Shown here one piece after another: positions 1-11,783 of a stretch of DNA of 64,000 bases. The notes beneath the pieces were generated by a model. It saw nothing but the letters and a program-made list of their open reading frames with translations, made no database searches and was not told where the DNA came from. The DNA is taken from assembly GCA_910574455.1 (NCBI GenBank), contig CAJSYZ010000011.1:1612001-1676000 (forward strand). The letters are read 5' to 3'. Each line of letters starts with the position of its first letter. Within the stretch, counting starts at the first letter, position 1. A program made the translations under genes and the position numbers. This stretch comes from Trichaptum fuscoviolaceum (lineage: Eukaryota; Basidiomycota; Agaricomycetes; Hymenochaetales; Trichaptaceae).

Positions 1-27
1 GTTCAGAATTGAACTTTCCTTTGACAG

Positions 28-735
28 CCTTCCGACAATAATAGAGGAAAACAAGGAAGCCTGGGCATGCCTCTTTCGCAGTGGGTTGAGATGCACATTG
101 TTAATCCTCTTACATACGGATATCACTCGATTTTACGTGACGCTGCACAATCATTGGCCGGCCGGACGATGCACGTTCCGGAACAAATTAAGGACTATCT
201 CAACTTGGCCAATGAAGACAGATCAACATTACGGGAGGAGGTTAAAGGTCTCGCAGAGTTATGCTCACCCGAGCTGAAGATTGATATCGCGGCCCTTCTC
301 CGGGCGCCAAATGAGTTGTTTGTCGCGGAAAATGAGTGGTCAGGAGTGGAATACAAAGCTAGACGGGAACAAGCCCGCCGAGAAGCAGAGTTCAGGAGAG
401 CGAGCGAAGCTGTGGATGGTACAGTTGATGGACCTGTTACAAATGCTCCCGGTCCCGTAGCACAAGGCTCAGCAAGCGACACTGCCGACGTCATTGAGCA
501 TGCGCTCGACACTGGTGCTCGGGCTATACTTGAGCTCGTTCGACGTTTGGAAGAGGGCGACGGAATCAAATTCACTACTGAAAACACGAGCGAGGGTGAA
601 GACGCGCTCGTGAGGCGCACGCGGTTGAACCTCATCGCTATCGCGAAACGTGCTCCCATTGACCGGATAGCGCACCTGCCTCCGGAACTGGTCCCCTCGC
701 ACATTCGGCATATTGTTCCTACGTTATCGACATAA
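28..735 (+). CDS. C-terminal part of an unrecognised protein (partial gene)
   Basis: The open frame runs to a stop at 733-735. The first ATG is at 67, but the frame is open back to a likely intron acceptor (tttgacag, ending at 27), so this is probably a last exon whose 5' part lies before the window. The roughly 220 residues are charged and helical. There is a Glu/Arg-rich stretch (ARREQARREAEFRRASE), an Ala/Gly/Ser linker, and a more ordered end containing LNLIAIAKRAPIDRIAHLPP. I do not recognise the family. The end resembles the small helical domains at the C termini of nuclear scaffold or chromatin proteins, but that is only an impression. No signal peptide or membrane segment is visible. 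The antisense frame at 195-704 is a shadow. Confidence 0.5.
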   Translation, partial: PSDNNRGKQGSLGMPLSQWVEMHIVNPLTYGYHSILRDAAQSLAGRTMHVPEQIKDYLNLANEDRSTLREEVKGLAELCSPELKIDIAALLRAPNELFVAENEWSGVEYKARREQARREAEFRRASEAVDGTVDGPVTNAPGPVAQGSASDTADVIEHALDTGARAILELVRRLEEGDGIKFTTENTSEGEDALVRRTRLNLIAIAKRAPIDRIAHLPPELVPSHIRHIVPTLST

Positions 736-1175
736 TATATTTCTTACATTGTAACTCAACCCACCTTAGCTCCTTTAGACACGATGTCTTTCGTTTCTTT
801 TATCATTAAATTCCTTTCGCTTTCGCATGAATCCTGACATCATACTTACATACGAACAGTGTCTGTATCATCTGCATCTTTTGAAATTCAAATGTCTCAG
901 TAGTGCGTACACTCTAAACATCCAGAAACGAATCTGACTTAAATTTCTCTTGTGATAATAGGTTTCCCGTGGCTGTGCGAATGTTCGTGTGCTTTAGATT
1001 TCCTTGTGGGGTCGATAAACGTAGCCGAGCTTATCTTCGCGAACACCACGGAACACTGGCACCCTCATTCGCATCCAACTTATTACTTATCTTGCAAACT
1101 TAAGGGAATGACTTCGTACAACTCTCACTCGAACCACCATCTTGTTGTCCATCTGCCGAGCTCCGTCTGTTGATT
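736..1175. other. Intergenic region upstream of the permease
   Basis: AT-rich sequence with several in-frame stops. No convincing coding exon was found. It should hold the 3' UTR of the preceding gene and the promoter of the permease. No clear TATA box was seen. Confidence 0.5.
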
Positions 1176-3859
1176 ATGTCAGAAAAATCGAAGCGAGACT
1201 CGGACGTTGGCGTCACTGTAGATGGTGACGAGGCGGAGTTGGCCAGATTGGGCTACAAGCAGACATTGAAGTGAGTTGCTTTTAATTTTTGCCTCATTCG
1301 TGCTGAACTCATTCAACCGACCATTTTTCTTACAGGCGTGAATTGAGTCTCTTGCAAGTATGTTTACCAGAGATCTGGACAAGGCGTAGCCATTATATGT
1401 TGCCCTGCTGCTCACCCAAAATTGTCTCTAGAACTTCGGTGTCTCCTTCTCGATTATTAGCGTTATCACTGGTGTTCCTTCTCTATTTCTCTATGGCTTG
1501 GCAAGTAGCATTCCCATTTATCTGATCCGACTGATCCTTACTTGCTGAATCGCAATTCAGACAACCGGCGGCCCTGCGGTGATGGTCTGGGGTTGGGTCG
1601 TTGTCTGTGAGTTCAGCACTTACTCGGAATTAAACGTGACGGCTATTGCCGGTCTGAACATTCATTTGGTTTCCAGCGTTCTTCACTATGGCAGTGGGAT
1701 TGGCCATGGCAGGTATGTAATAAATCCATTCCGGCTATTGGCCAACATATCGGACGCTATACTCACTTTGTTCATTGCTGTGATCTCGATTCAAAATTAA
1801 TCTTACGCGGAATGCTTTCCCCAGAGGTTTGCAGTGCTCATCCGACTTCTGGTGGTCCTTATTTCTGGGCTGCCATGCTCTCAGGTATGCTTTTGTGGAC
1901 TTGATACTACGTATCTCCAAGAGGTTCGCTAATGAATATGCCTTCATCGATTTCCAGAACCACAAAATGCCGCGTTTGCTTCTTGGGTCACCGGTTGGTT
2001 CAATTTACTGGGTCAGGTAGCTGTCACAACTGGTATCAGGTACGTACAGCCGTGCATCATAAGGCCATATCCCGCACAGCGGAGGACTCAATGGAAAGTG
2101 ACAAATGTTTTGACATACATGTCTGACTGTCTTTGTTGCCTTCACAGCTTCGCCTGCGCCACGTTCATTTCAACTATTGCCACCTTCAACACCAATTTCG
2201 TACCCACGGCAAAAACAAACATTGGGGTTTATGCAGCCGTCCTTATTTTCCAAGGTCAGTCCTCTATCTATCTGTACTTTTCGACGACAAACTCATCATG
2301 TGATGACATTGTCCAATAGGTCTAATCAATACTTTCGGAGTCCACCTCTTGAAGTACCTCAATAACGTTTCCGTATGGTGGCATGCAGTAGGGACTACAG
2401 CGGTAGTCATTGCGATTCTTGCTGCGGCTCCTTCACATCAAAGTGCTCGCTTCGTCTTCCAGACCTTTATTGATGGTACTGGTGTAGATGGCGTAGGTTG
2501 GAGTCAGAGAGCTAGCCCTGCTTACGTGGTTGTCATCGGAATTCTCATGGCCCAATATACACTGACAGGCTTCGATGCCAGTGCGCATGTACGTAGGCTC
2601 ATGCTTTATGCTTCCTTCATCTTCGGTGCCTTTTGGCGTTTCATATTAACGAAATCATATCATGCGAATATTTGGGAGTCCATGAGCTAACACAACTGGA
2701 ATCTGCAGATGACTGAAGAGACACATAACGCGGCGATGTCAGGCCCTCTGGGAATCATCATGGCCATCGGTGTGTCTGCGGTGCTGGGTTGGTTTCTAAT
2801 CTTGGGCCTTCTATTCTCACTTCAAGATTACGATGCTACTGTTGGGACTGTGACGGGCGAACCCGTTGCACAAATCTTCCTTGACACCGTGGGCGAAAAG
2901 GGGGCGATCGTTTTAATGGTACGTCTCCGTTTCACCAATTTTGTCCTTTCAATTAATGGAGTCAAGGATAGGTCATTGTTATCGGAGCTATGTTTATGTG
3001 CGGGTTAGTTGGACGCCCAATTAATCTTCGCAAGAAACTGATTGTCGTGAATGCAGCCTGTTTTCCGTGACGTCAAACTCTCGCATGATGTATGCCTTTT
3101 CGCGTGATGGAGCGTTACCTGGGCACAAATTCTTTCACAAAGTCGATCAGAAACGGAAGTCACCTATTCGCACTGGTAAGTTTGTAACGACCTGATGAAG
3201 TTCTAAATCGCCTTCAGCCAAGACTGCTATTGAGATGCTGAAATCTGTTGTTAGTGTGGCTTGCTTGTACCCTCAGCTTCATCCTCGGACTACCCAGTTT
3301 AGGTAGCGATGTTGCATTCGCTGCAGCGACGAGTATAGCCACAATTGGTCTTTACGTTTCTTACGGTAAATTGGTCGCCATTCTCTTCCGCTATCTCCCC
3401 ACTGAGTATGACCTGTAGCCATTCCAATTGCCCTTCGTGTCATCTACCGCAAGAAGTTTGTCCGAGGACCGTTCCACCTTGGTGTGTTTTCATACCCGGT
3501 CGCGATAACTGCCGTGCTCTGGATCGCCTTTATCACGATCGCCTTTATCCTTCCGCAAATCAACCCCGTCAATTCGCAGACACTCAACTACGCTATTGTC
3601 GCAGTCGGCATCGTGCTGACGTACTGCATGTCATTCTGGTTGTTGAGTGCTCGTAAATGGTTCAAAGGCCCTATCAAACAGATAGCAGGTACGATCTTGT
3701 ATCTTCTGTCGTATCTGAATTGACTGTATCTGATTGATTGCCTCTCGCCTTTGCATGCTACCACGTATAGCCGAGGGGATGGGGATTGATGTGACTGAAC
3801 CGGGCATGTTGGAGAAGCTCGAAGCAGAAGGAAAGTTAGAAACAAAGTCCTATGCTTGA
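1176..3859 (+). CDS. Amino acid/GABA-type permease (APC superfamily)
   Basis: Integral membrane transporter of the amino acid/polyamine/organocation superfamily, closest in pattern to the fungal GABA/choline permease branch (Uga4/Hnm1-like). Joining about ten exons gives a protein of roughly 520 residues. It starts MSEKSKRDSDVGV and has a hydrophilic cytoplasmic N terminus, about twelve hydrophobic segments and a short acidic C tail ending at KSYA. Family signatures seen are FGVSFSIISVITGVPS, TSGGPYFWAAMLSEPQNAAF with GWFNLLGQVAVTTG, the TGFDASAHMTEETHNA stretch and SNSRMMYAFSRDGALPGH. Splicing is supported by phase-compatible joins at every motif. The intron at 1501-1560 has a GC donor (gcaagt), needed to join LFLYGL to TTGGPAV. 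The substrate cannot be fixed from sequence; an amino acid or GABA is most likely. Confidence 0.9.
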
Positions 3860-5015
3860 AAAGCTGGGTGTTTTTGGCATGTATCGCGCGGTGGCGGTTT
3901 TTTTCTTTTGATTCTTAATAAATTATTTATCTTTGCTTATGACAAAATGTAGAGAGAATGCCGATTCAGCACGCCAGGTTACATACTGTATTCTTACTCC
4001 CCGTAACCTTATACTTTTCTCCGCGGCTCCAACTGATGTAGGTCCTTCACGAAAGCACGGAGAGCTCGTACTTACAAATAAAGTTGTCGATGATTCTTGG
4101 CAAGGTGGAAGAAGCAGTGACACTAATAAACTACCTGACTTCTTAGGTGTGATCGTCCCATGCGAAGAAACCTTTACGTCAACTTTATGGAAGACTTCCG
4201 AACGTCGAAGCCAAGGTATGGAGGAATGTGAACTATCAACCAGGGGCTGAAGGTTTCAGACAATACCTTTGTGGCGTGCCGCGGCGAATGGATCCCTGCT
4301 GAAACGCTCTTCTCCTTCAAGACACGTTTCTCTGACCGTCCCCTCAACCTTCTTCAACTTCTTGGGCGACGTCTCCCTGCTAGCCTCCTATTGTTAGCAA
4401 GCTACCGAGCACGTGCTGTGTTCTTGGATTTTTTCATCGTCTAGGTCTTTGTGATATGTATATGTAATGGTTTTTAGGCTTGCAATTTCTATGTGTTCTG
4501 CCCGTGTCAAAGGGTTGAGGTACATATTGGCCATCGATCTTGATGGCTAAGTTGATAGTTGAAACGTTCACAATTCTCCATAATTCTTGCTAACGTTCTT
4601 CCGCAACATGTCGTGTCTGGCTATAGATTGTATGTGGACTGAAAGAACCTGCATTTCCGATTCTTGGAAGCCCGTCGTTGTTCCTCATGACTTCTTGGAA
4701 GATGTCGGAGGAGGGTCACGGTCAAGACTCAAAGCTGCGTTTCGCCTCGGATGCCTTGTACTTGAATCATCCGGAGGTTTTGAACTCCTTGGTGCTGAGA
4801 ATATCTACTACTGGGCTCTGTTGAGGCTCTGTCGACTTCTTTTGGGTACCAAGGGAAGTTATGATGCTAAGATGTCACTACCTAATTCAAGTTATACCTA
4901 GTGATGTCAGAACCAGGCGACTACTTAACGCAGAAGCGGAGTCCAGCGGTTCACAACCCAATCAGCTGGCAATCTTAGACGAAAGGTACACGTTACATAT
5001 CATCTACTACTTCAT
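3860..5015. other. Intergenic region between convergent permease and BRF1 genes
   Basis: Contains short open frames on both strands (for example + 4587-4901) without recognisable motifs or a consistent splice pattern. It lies between the 3' ends of two convergent genes, so over 1 kb here is more than UTRs need. A decayed or non-coding gene is possible but I cannot support one. Confidence 0.4.
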
Positions 5016-7380
5016 TCAGACTTCTTGTTCGTACACGTCCTCCCACCCATAATCCTCGCCTTTATCGCTGAGTTCGACCTCGGCATCATCGTCCATTACC
5101 ACTGTATCATCACCTGGAACTGCGCCTTCAGATTCGCTCTCGGGCCGAGAGTATTTCTCGTTGGATTTGTTCCTTGCGTTAGCTGAGTTCTGAACCATTC
5201 CTACGCCCCCTCCACTCTCCTCGATCACAAGCATGCTCTCCCCATCACTCTTTTCGTTCTCACTGAGATGGTATAATGCATCCTCCTTCTCGTCCAGATC
5301 AATGTCTCTGCCTGGATCCAGGAGCGATGAACCTTCCATTGCCCCTCCAGCCCCGTCAAAGAGATCGTTGAGAGCATCGTAGTTAATTCGTTTGCTGTAC
5401 TTAGGATTCTTCTTGATGAGGTTGCGCACAGACTCGCCTGGCGTGCTTCCAGATGGAGTGGATGCATCGCGAGGCTTTGAAGATGTTTTCCGTTTCTGCT
5501 GGAAAATATCAATCTTAATATACTAAGATAAAAGTTAGGCACGAGCCGGTTTCGAACCTTGCGACTCTTCGGCTGTTCGGTTCCTGCCTTTAGCGCTTCT
5601 TTGGCTGGATCAACCACTCAGCAAGTAACAAATGAATGCTTTTGCAGCTGAATCAAACACATACCTGCAAGAGCTTCTAGATAATCTTTGTTAATTTCCA
5701 CCCATACTCGTTCTTTCATCCGGACTTCTTCCTCAGTCATAATAAAAGCATCAAGCTCGGCTTCGTCCAGACCTAGCAGTTCGTCATCCGTTGAAAGGCC
5801 CGAGCGTCGACGCTCCTCCGCTTCATCAAGAGCTGATGCGAGACGAGCGCCTTGAGAGCCTTCGAGAAATTGTGCCACCTCTTCAGTAAGAACCGCATCG
5901 ACCGCCTCATCCATCGGATTGGAAGATTCCAAGTCCTCTGCGATAGGCGGAGTCTGTGATGATCCTTCCGCCACTAGTGCAGGATCGATATTGCCGTTTG
6001 TCTCGTCTTCTCCGTCTGACGCAGGGAGGAATAACGGAACATCAGTGGTCCCGGCCAGGATCCCTTCATTCAGAAGCTGAGGATCAATTGCTGGCCGACT
6101 CGAAAGCTCTTCTTCGGGAACGGTGGCTGCAGCATTCGCCACGACTGTATCCTCGTCCTCGCCGTCTTCAAGCTCGTTAAGCTTTCGCTTCTTCCTCTTT
6201 TTCTTCTTTTTCTTCCGCCGCCCATTTGCCTCTTGCTCCACATTGCCTTCTCCGTCCGCGTCATCATCGTCCTCTTCCTCCTTCATTTCCCGTTCTCGGC
6301 CCTTCGTATACGCCGGAGGGTCCATCTCGTCTTCTAGCCAAACAGTCCGGAAATCCGCAAGAGTCAGCTGACCACTCGGTGTCTTCTTGAACTCATCGAG
6401 CCGCTTCTTCAATGTTGTATCCGCGATCTTCACAACCTGCACTATCTCCTGCACTGATCTTCGGAAGTTGTTCATCCGAGCTGCTAGCAGTAAACATGCA
6501 CCGCAAATGCCTGCGGGCCGACGACCGCGAGACATCCAGTCTCTGTCCATGCGTGCAACAAGACGGACTGCATCAGCAGCCACTCTCGATGTCTCATCAC
6601 CAAACTCAAGTAATGCTGCGAAGCGTGAGATATAATGAGATGGGTCGACGAGTGGCAAACGAAGGTTGAGCGTATGAACAAGCTGAAGGTAGGTGTGTCC
6701 CAGCTCGAATACATTCACCTGAACAGAAGTTAAGGCCATTACTGTATACAATAGCAAGTGAAATACCTGGAGAAGGTCTGAGAAATCTATGAGCATATAG
6801 TTGCGAGTTTCTTTCTGTCGGCATGCTACATAAAGGCACACTGCTATGACGTTCATGTTCTTCCGGCCTTTCGTAAATTTGTGTTCGACGGCCAGAGTGT
6901 ACATTCGGACTGCAGCGGCTTGGACCATTTCGGACAAGCGTAGAGCGGCAGCCACATTCCGTATCTTGCGACTAGCTGAAAGAGAAACTCAACCAATACT
7001 GCACAACACTTGGGGACGGCTCTCACCATTCGCAATCGTTTGCTCCCTTGACTCAGACGAACCTCTATTACCGAACGGACCACCCATTCGAGCGTGAGCT
7101 GCAAGTCATGCGTGAGTGTGTTGTCGGTACGCCGACAATGTCGTTACTCACTTGATCCCTGTCCGACATAAGAGCCCTGGACCATAGCGGCGCCGCTCGA
7201 CGACTCTCCGAACGTGACTTCAGAGACGATTATATTCTCCTCAACGACAGTCCCACATCCGATACAGAATCCATTTCCTGCCGCTGCATCGTATTCTATC
7301 ACCGTGCCCCCGCAATTTTTACAGTCAGTCTGTAACGGTGTTCAGCGAGCAGTGCCAGCCAAGCTCACATAACATACCAT
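5016..7380 (-). CDS. BRF1: TFIIIB subunit BRF1 (RNA polymerase III initiation factor)
   Basis: BRF1 joins TBP and Bdp1 in TFIIIB to recruit RNA polymerase III to tRNA and 5S genes. Exons read back from 7380. A TFIIB-type zinc ribbon has Cys at residues 4, 7, 23 and 26 (DCKNCGG, FCIGCGTVVEE). Two cyclin-fold repeats follow, with the family motifs HKFTKGRKNMNVIAVCLYVA, DFSDLLQVNVFELG, LEFGDETSRVAADAVRL and GRRPAGICGACLLLAARMNN. Then come a long acidic region, a Lys/Arg-rich run, and the Brf1-specific TBP-binding helix near the C terminus (KRINYDALNDLFDG). The end is very acidic (DYGWEDVYEQEV). The initiator ATG at 7378-7380 is followed at once by an intron (gtatgt...ttacag), so the first coding exon is only the start codon. 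Introns also split ADLLQ/VNVF and LEALA/VVDPAK. Confidence 0.95.
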
Positions 7381-8057
7381 TGTGTATAAATGGAGGCCAA
7401 AGTTTGGCCAAGTTATGAACAAACAATTTAAAGGAATAAGGATAGTTGAACGATATTATCACTCCGATAGCGACTCCCGTAGTCCTATGGCATATTTAAG
7501 AGGATTTGACGCAAGATCGTCGAGGCGCGTCGAAGGAAGTTATAAAGAAACTCCGAACAGTGAACTTGAAAGAGCTCCGGTCGAGGGTTCGAATCGTTCC
7601 CACGAATTTTATCGTACCCAAGATCTGCATTTACTCTGAAGTCTCTGAAGTAGATACATTGTAGGCCCTACAAAAGACCGTAGCAAATACAATATGATTT
7701 AGCTACGAAAGTAGGAAATTGTTATGGTATGCTTGGCTTAGACAACATTCAACAACATGAATGCATTTTCCTATCCGCTACATGCCCGGTATTGTGCAAA
7801 TGCAGAGCTTAACCTCCTGGGGAGACTGTTCCTGCTGCGGGTTAACATGCGTAGAATAAATAAGGATTCTGGAAAATGAGAAGAGTAGCTTGTTTCTGTT
7901 TACCACAAACCAAAATAGAAAACCAGTAAGCTTCGAACGGACGCAGAGGGGAGAAGAGACAATAGACAGCCATCGAGAACGAAGGTACAAAATTTCAACT
8001 CCCATCTCCACCCAGTAACATACATCCCCAGAACTGGTACAGCCATCACAAACAGCG
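7381..8057. other. Intergenic region upstream of BRF1
   Basis: Separates the BRF1 start codon from the end of the next minus-strand gene. No coding signal was found. It holds a B-box-like 11-mer (listed separately) and otherwise AT-rich sequence. Confidence 0.5.
7586..7596 (+). promoter_or_regulatory. B-box-like (TFIIIC) element upstream of BRF1
   Basis: The 11-mer GGTTCGAATCG differs from the pol III B-box consensus GGTTCGANTCC only at the last base. It lies about 205 bp upstream of the BRF1 start codon. The surrounding sequence does not fold as a tRNA: the T stem has a G-G clash and no acceptor partner is visible upstream. Functional TFIIIC binding is inference only, and a second, similar 11-mer at 14811-14821 shows that chance matches occur. 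Confidence 0.2.
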
Positions 8058-9336
8058 TCAGAGAACTGGGTTGGAATACTTTGGCTGTATACAGTTGTCA
8101 ATGTTTGCGGTATTGCAACCCTCTACTTACCTGTATGCACCCAGCGATGATTCGCTCCTCGCGTTTACTACCCATCCAATCGGTCACTTTCTTGGTGTGC
8201 TGGAGCTTTATTGTCATCAATAAGCCAGTTACAAGTATATGCGTGCTCACGGTGTAGGTCTCTACTATAATTCGACGCCTTTCAAGGACAAATTTTTTCC
8301 TCTCTTCCGATTCAGGATCGAAAGATAAGTATTGTCTCACCCTGTATTCGAACTCTGAGCGTAAGTAAAATCGCGACACCAGCCAGCTACGTATGGTATT
8401 TAAGTATGGGAATTCCCATCCCTTCACTGCAAAGGATTTAAGTGTTATTTGTGTGTTAAAAAAGGCGGGGTCTCACTGTCTATCCACGGTGCCAGAGCAT
8501 AGATATCATCCTGCTTTGCGAACTTCAGTCCGAACACCTCTTTTGCAACAGTATATCCCCTGACAACACTTTCGGGATGTTCAGTTAGCGTCGATATCCA
8601 CATTTACTGGGACTGACTTGAGCCTAGTGCAGCTGCTGCATAATCGAACTCGAAGATTATAATCAACGTTTTCGCAACGGGGTTTGGCACAACCCTAGTT
8701 CCGGATGATAAGCGGTCGAGGAGCACACTGTAATGTTGATAGGCTCTCGCATGACAGAACTCTTCGAAGAATAAGCTTGCATATTGAGGTTCGTTGAGAT
8801 CTTCGGGGCACGCAGGTAAACCCATTCGTGTGATCGACGTTGTCCAGATAGACCTAGAGGACCTGGACATGAGGAGGCTACGGATCCTGCGAGTCAAGCG
8901 AGACATGTTGAGAATATCCGAAATGGCAAGTCGCGATATTATCTGAAAGCAAATCTATCTCACTCTTATGAACAAAAAGCAAGAAGCAGACCTCGCAAAA
9001 GACTTCCACAGGTAGATCTACCAATCCCGTTTGCTTTCCCAAACGCGACTCTCGTACGTTTGTCTCTTTCTCCCTCACGGGCGTCTGTGACAATGTTGTT
9101 TTTCTTGGCTCTGAAAGGAGGCCTTCAAATCGATTGAATTTCGGACTCGCAACAGTCGCAGTCGCAGTCCCCTCTACGGCTTTCTCCTTGCTTCCACCTG
9201 AATGTCCACTTTTCCGCTTCTCTGGGGCCTTATCTTTACACTTCCTTGTCCTTTTCTTAGGAGGCTGGACAGCAGGATCGTCCTCCTTCAAGGTTTTCCT
9301 CTTAGTCTGCGGTGGTAAACTTCCCCTGAGGGACAT
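8058..9336 (-). CDS. F-box domain protein
   Basis: Predicted substrate adaptor of an SCF ubiquitin ligase. It starts at 9336 (MSLRGSLPPQTKRKTLKEDD) with a basic, Lys-rich region of about 100 residues that could direct it to the nucleus. An F-box follows (GLVDLPVEVFCE, then IISRLAISDILNMSRLTRRI), joined across an intron at about 8930-8980. The next block, SRSIWTTSITRMGLPACPEDLNEPQYASL, matches a pattern I know from many Agaricomycete F-box proteins. Later exons, including GYTVAKEVFGLKF and KGWEFPYLNTIRSW, join in phase. The 3' end is my best reading, with a stop at 8058-8060 after PKYSNPVL, and is less certain than the start. The degradation target is unknown. Confidence 0.65.
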
Positions 9337-9849
9337 GAATTAGTACGGCTTTACACGAAAATGTAACCAACTATGTTTTCAATACGTTGAAAGTCTTGTT
9401 GCTACCATCTTGCCGTAGAGTGGGTGGGTGTGACGCGGGAAAAGTTACACTACGTACACCGACTATCTTATATGTAATTTTCGGAGCCGATGACAGCGGG
9501 CATGGTAAGCTTGACTAGGTGCATCGCAATATTTAAGTAGATGCCAGTGCCATCGCGAGGCAAGGTAAAGGGTTGTTCTGGCGAACATGCATCGTATGTG
9601 GGGAAGGGGGAGAGTAAGGATTGGGACAAGAAAAGAAGTTCACAGGGACCAACGCGCAGGAAGTCGCGTACATAGGAAGATAGTGAAGGTGACCGACAAC
9701 AATTTGAGGTTTCAGAGTTGAACTGATGCGCAAGGAGTCAGACAGAAAAATTCTTATGTGCGACTAGGTCGCAGATTATGTTTGTACATTCGATTCTCCT
9801 ATTTCCTTCACTTGTCATCGCTATTGTACACCACATCATCGTAGAACAA
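9337..9849. other. Intergenic region between F-box and farnesyltransferase genes
   Basis: Both flanking genes read on the minus strand. Only short open frames were seen, and no RNA gene or repeat. It should contain the 3' UTR of the farnesyltransferase gene and the promoter of the F-box gene. Confidence 0.5.
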
Positions 9850-11628
9850 CTACTCTTGTTTATAAAAATGATTTAATATTTCGCGTACGTGGGTCATTGT
9901 CAAATTGAATACCGGATGAGTTGCGTTCTGGTATATGATCGTTGTAAGATACTAACATTAGGAGAGTATGAAGGAATACATACCAGCCTGTCACCGGCAC
10001 CATTAACATATAATGTTGCACCTTCGTCTTCTTTCCATGTCCGAGCCTCTAAGAATGTGATCTTCTGCAATTCATCGTCTGTAGTGTTACCTGTGTTGGG
10101 CATTCAGCAAGAGCTTTTGGGATACTCGTGATTGTCAACACTTGCCTTCTGACTTCCGCCACTCGCTTTGAAGTTTGTCCTTCATCTCTTTCGACTGTAC
10201 TACAGTGTGTTGCGCTGTAGACATACCAGAAAGAGAGTATAGCGTATGATAGGCATCGGAGATCCTGCACTGCCATTAGAAAGATAAAAGTATCTGAGAG
10301 GCGTTACGAATCACTTGGGGGGTTTATCGCGTAGTCCTCCCGAGGGATGCTGAGCAGCATAGAGTATATATTCTTGTAAGGCGGCACGATTAAAGAGGTT
10401 GTCTATTCACGAGTCATTAGCAAAATGACAAGATTATAGATTGAAAACAGCACCATCGAAATCGTCCCACTGCTCATCCTCTTCTTCGGCAGCTGTTTGT
10501 CCGTACGGATTGGGTAGATGTGCAGAATTGACACCTACACCGAGCGATCGGAGGAGCGGAAAGCATCCAGCAACCCACCACGAGTAGCAAGCATCCACGA
10601 GCTTATTAGTTCGCCCGCGGAAGCCACCAAGCTCGATCTCAGAACCTTGTAAATTGACAAGCCATCGAGTCAATTTCTTCAGATCAATGTCCAAGTCGAC
10701 TGAGCGGGTTTTCAGGGTGGCGTCAAAGCTTAACAGGGGCTTCAATAGCACCCAGCTGGCAAGTGCACAGTAGGTATAGCCGCCATGTGCCTCTCCTAGT
10801 GCTGGCCGAGGGCTGTCGAGAAGTGTCTCAGGGGAGGGGGCGCCTGAGAAGTAAGGATGACTGGCACTCGCGAAGCCACCCTCGTAAGTCTGAAGACTAG
10901 CGATAAAGCCCGCAGTCCCAGAAATGAGTTCCGGTGTCATTAGGTTGAGCATTACTGCGACACAAAGAAGACAATATATCCCGCGAACGTCGACTTCGGA
11001 ATCTCGCGCTACGAGGAAAGAGCCGTCTGGCTGTTTGAGCGACAGGAAGAAATCGTACATTTTCTTTCTATTAATCTTCAATTACGGCGTCCCAAGGGTT
11101 ATGAATGCGCTCACCTATCAATCTGGTCCCATCCTCCGCCAGGACCTGGTCGTCCAACAACCGCTAATGCAGAAACAGCGGCATATGTTGGTAACAGATG
11201 CGGGAACTGGCCTGGCCCACCGCTGAAACCACCGCCGGGGTGCTGGCATGCCATAATTGTGTCAATGCACCTAGAAAGAAGAGAGCAAGATAAGCCATGT
11301 GTGTCACTAAAGCGTTCGCCATGGATTATAGTACACACCTTTGCTTGTTGACTGGATCAAGAGCTGCGCCAATTAGATAGAAGCTTTGGATCGTCCAGAA
11401 TGCCAACCACGGCTGGCTGGCATCCTGGCTCACAAATCGAGCCGGGAACCCCTGGCTAAAGTTCCGTACAAGATATTGCAGATGCGTGTTTTTGTGCAGA
11501 GGAGGCTTAGCTTCATCCTTCTGGCCAGTTGGTCGATGCTGCGAAATGATATATTCTACTTGGGCTTGCTCTTCTGACGTTGCTGTCGGGTAAGAATCTG
11601 TCTTGGTCGACTTGAACACCCTCGACAT
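9850..11628 (-). CDS. RAM1: Protein farnesyltransferase beta subunit
   Basis: Catalytic subunit that, with the alpha subunit, transfers farnesyl from farnesyl diphosphate to the Cys of CaaX proteins such as Ras and fungal a-type pheromones. The start is ATG at 11628 (MSRVFKSTKTDSY); the frame upstream of it has no ATG. Prenyltransferase repeats are seen as CQHPGGGFSGGPGQ.PHLLPTYA, LQTYEGGFASASH and EAHGGYTYCALASW. The Zn site is complete: Asp and Cys in KLVDACYSWW, and His in DAYHTLYSLSG. That His lies on a downstream exon (about 10180-10280), joined after HPSGGLRDKPPK. The remaining exons run through LQKITFLEARTWKEDEG and end NHFYKQE at 9850. One late intron (10091-10145) has a GC donor. The last exons are small and easily mistaken for a separate short gene. 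Confidence 0.92.
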
Positions 11629-11783
11629 GGTCGTAGTAGCAGACAAGAGCAGTGATTCTGCATTTCAAGCAATGAACCCGGGAGGTTATTGTTGTAAATT
11701 GGTAAAGGTCGCGCATCACCGCCGTCACGCGGCACGCGTTCATAGCGAGCGCGTCTTTTCCACCACCACTGCACGTCCAGCTC
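11629..11783. promoter_or_regulatory. Divergent promoter between farnesyltransferase beta and NUP84
   Basis: Only 155 bp separate the two start codons, which point away from each other, so both genes must share or overlap their core promoters here. No TATA box was seen on either strand. Confidence 0.6.

Noticed and set aside
7520..7620. Possible tRNA gene around the B-box-like element upstream of BRF1
   Set aside because: The T arm has a mismatch and no 5' acceptor strand or anticodon arm can be drawn.
10049..10276. Separate small gene downstream of farnesyltransferase
   Set aside because: Its exons continue the beta subunit in phase and carry its zinc-ligand His, so it is part of that gene.
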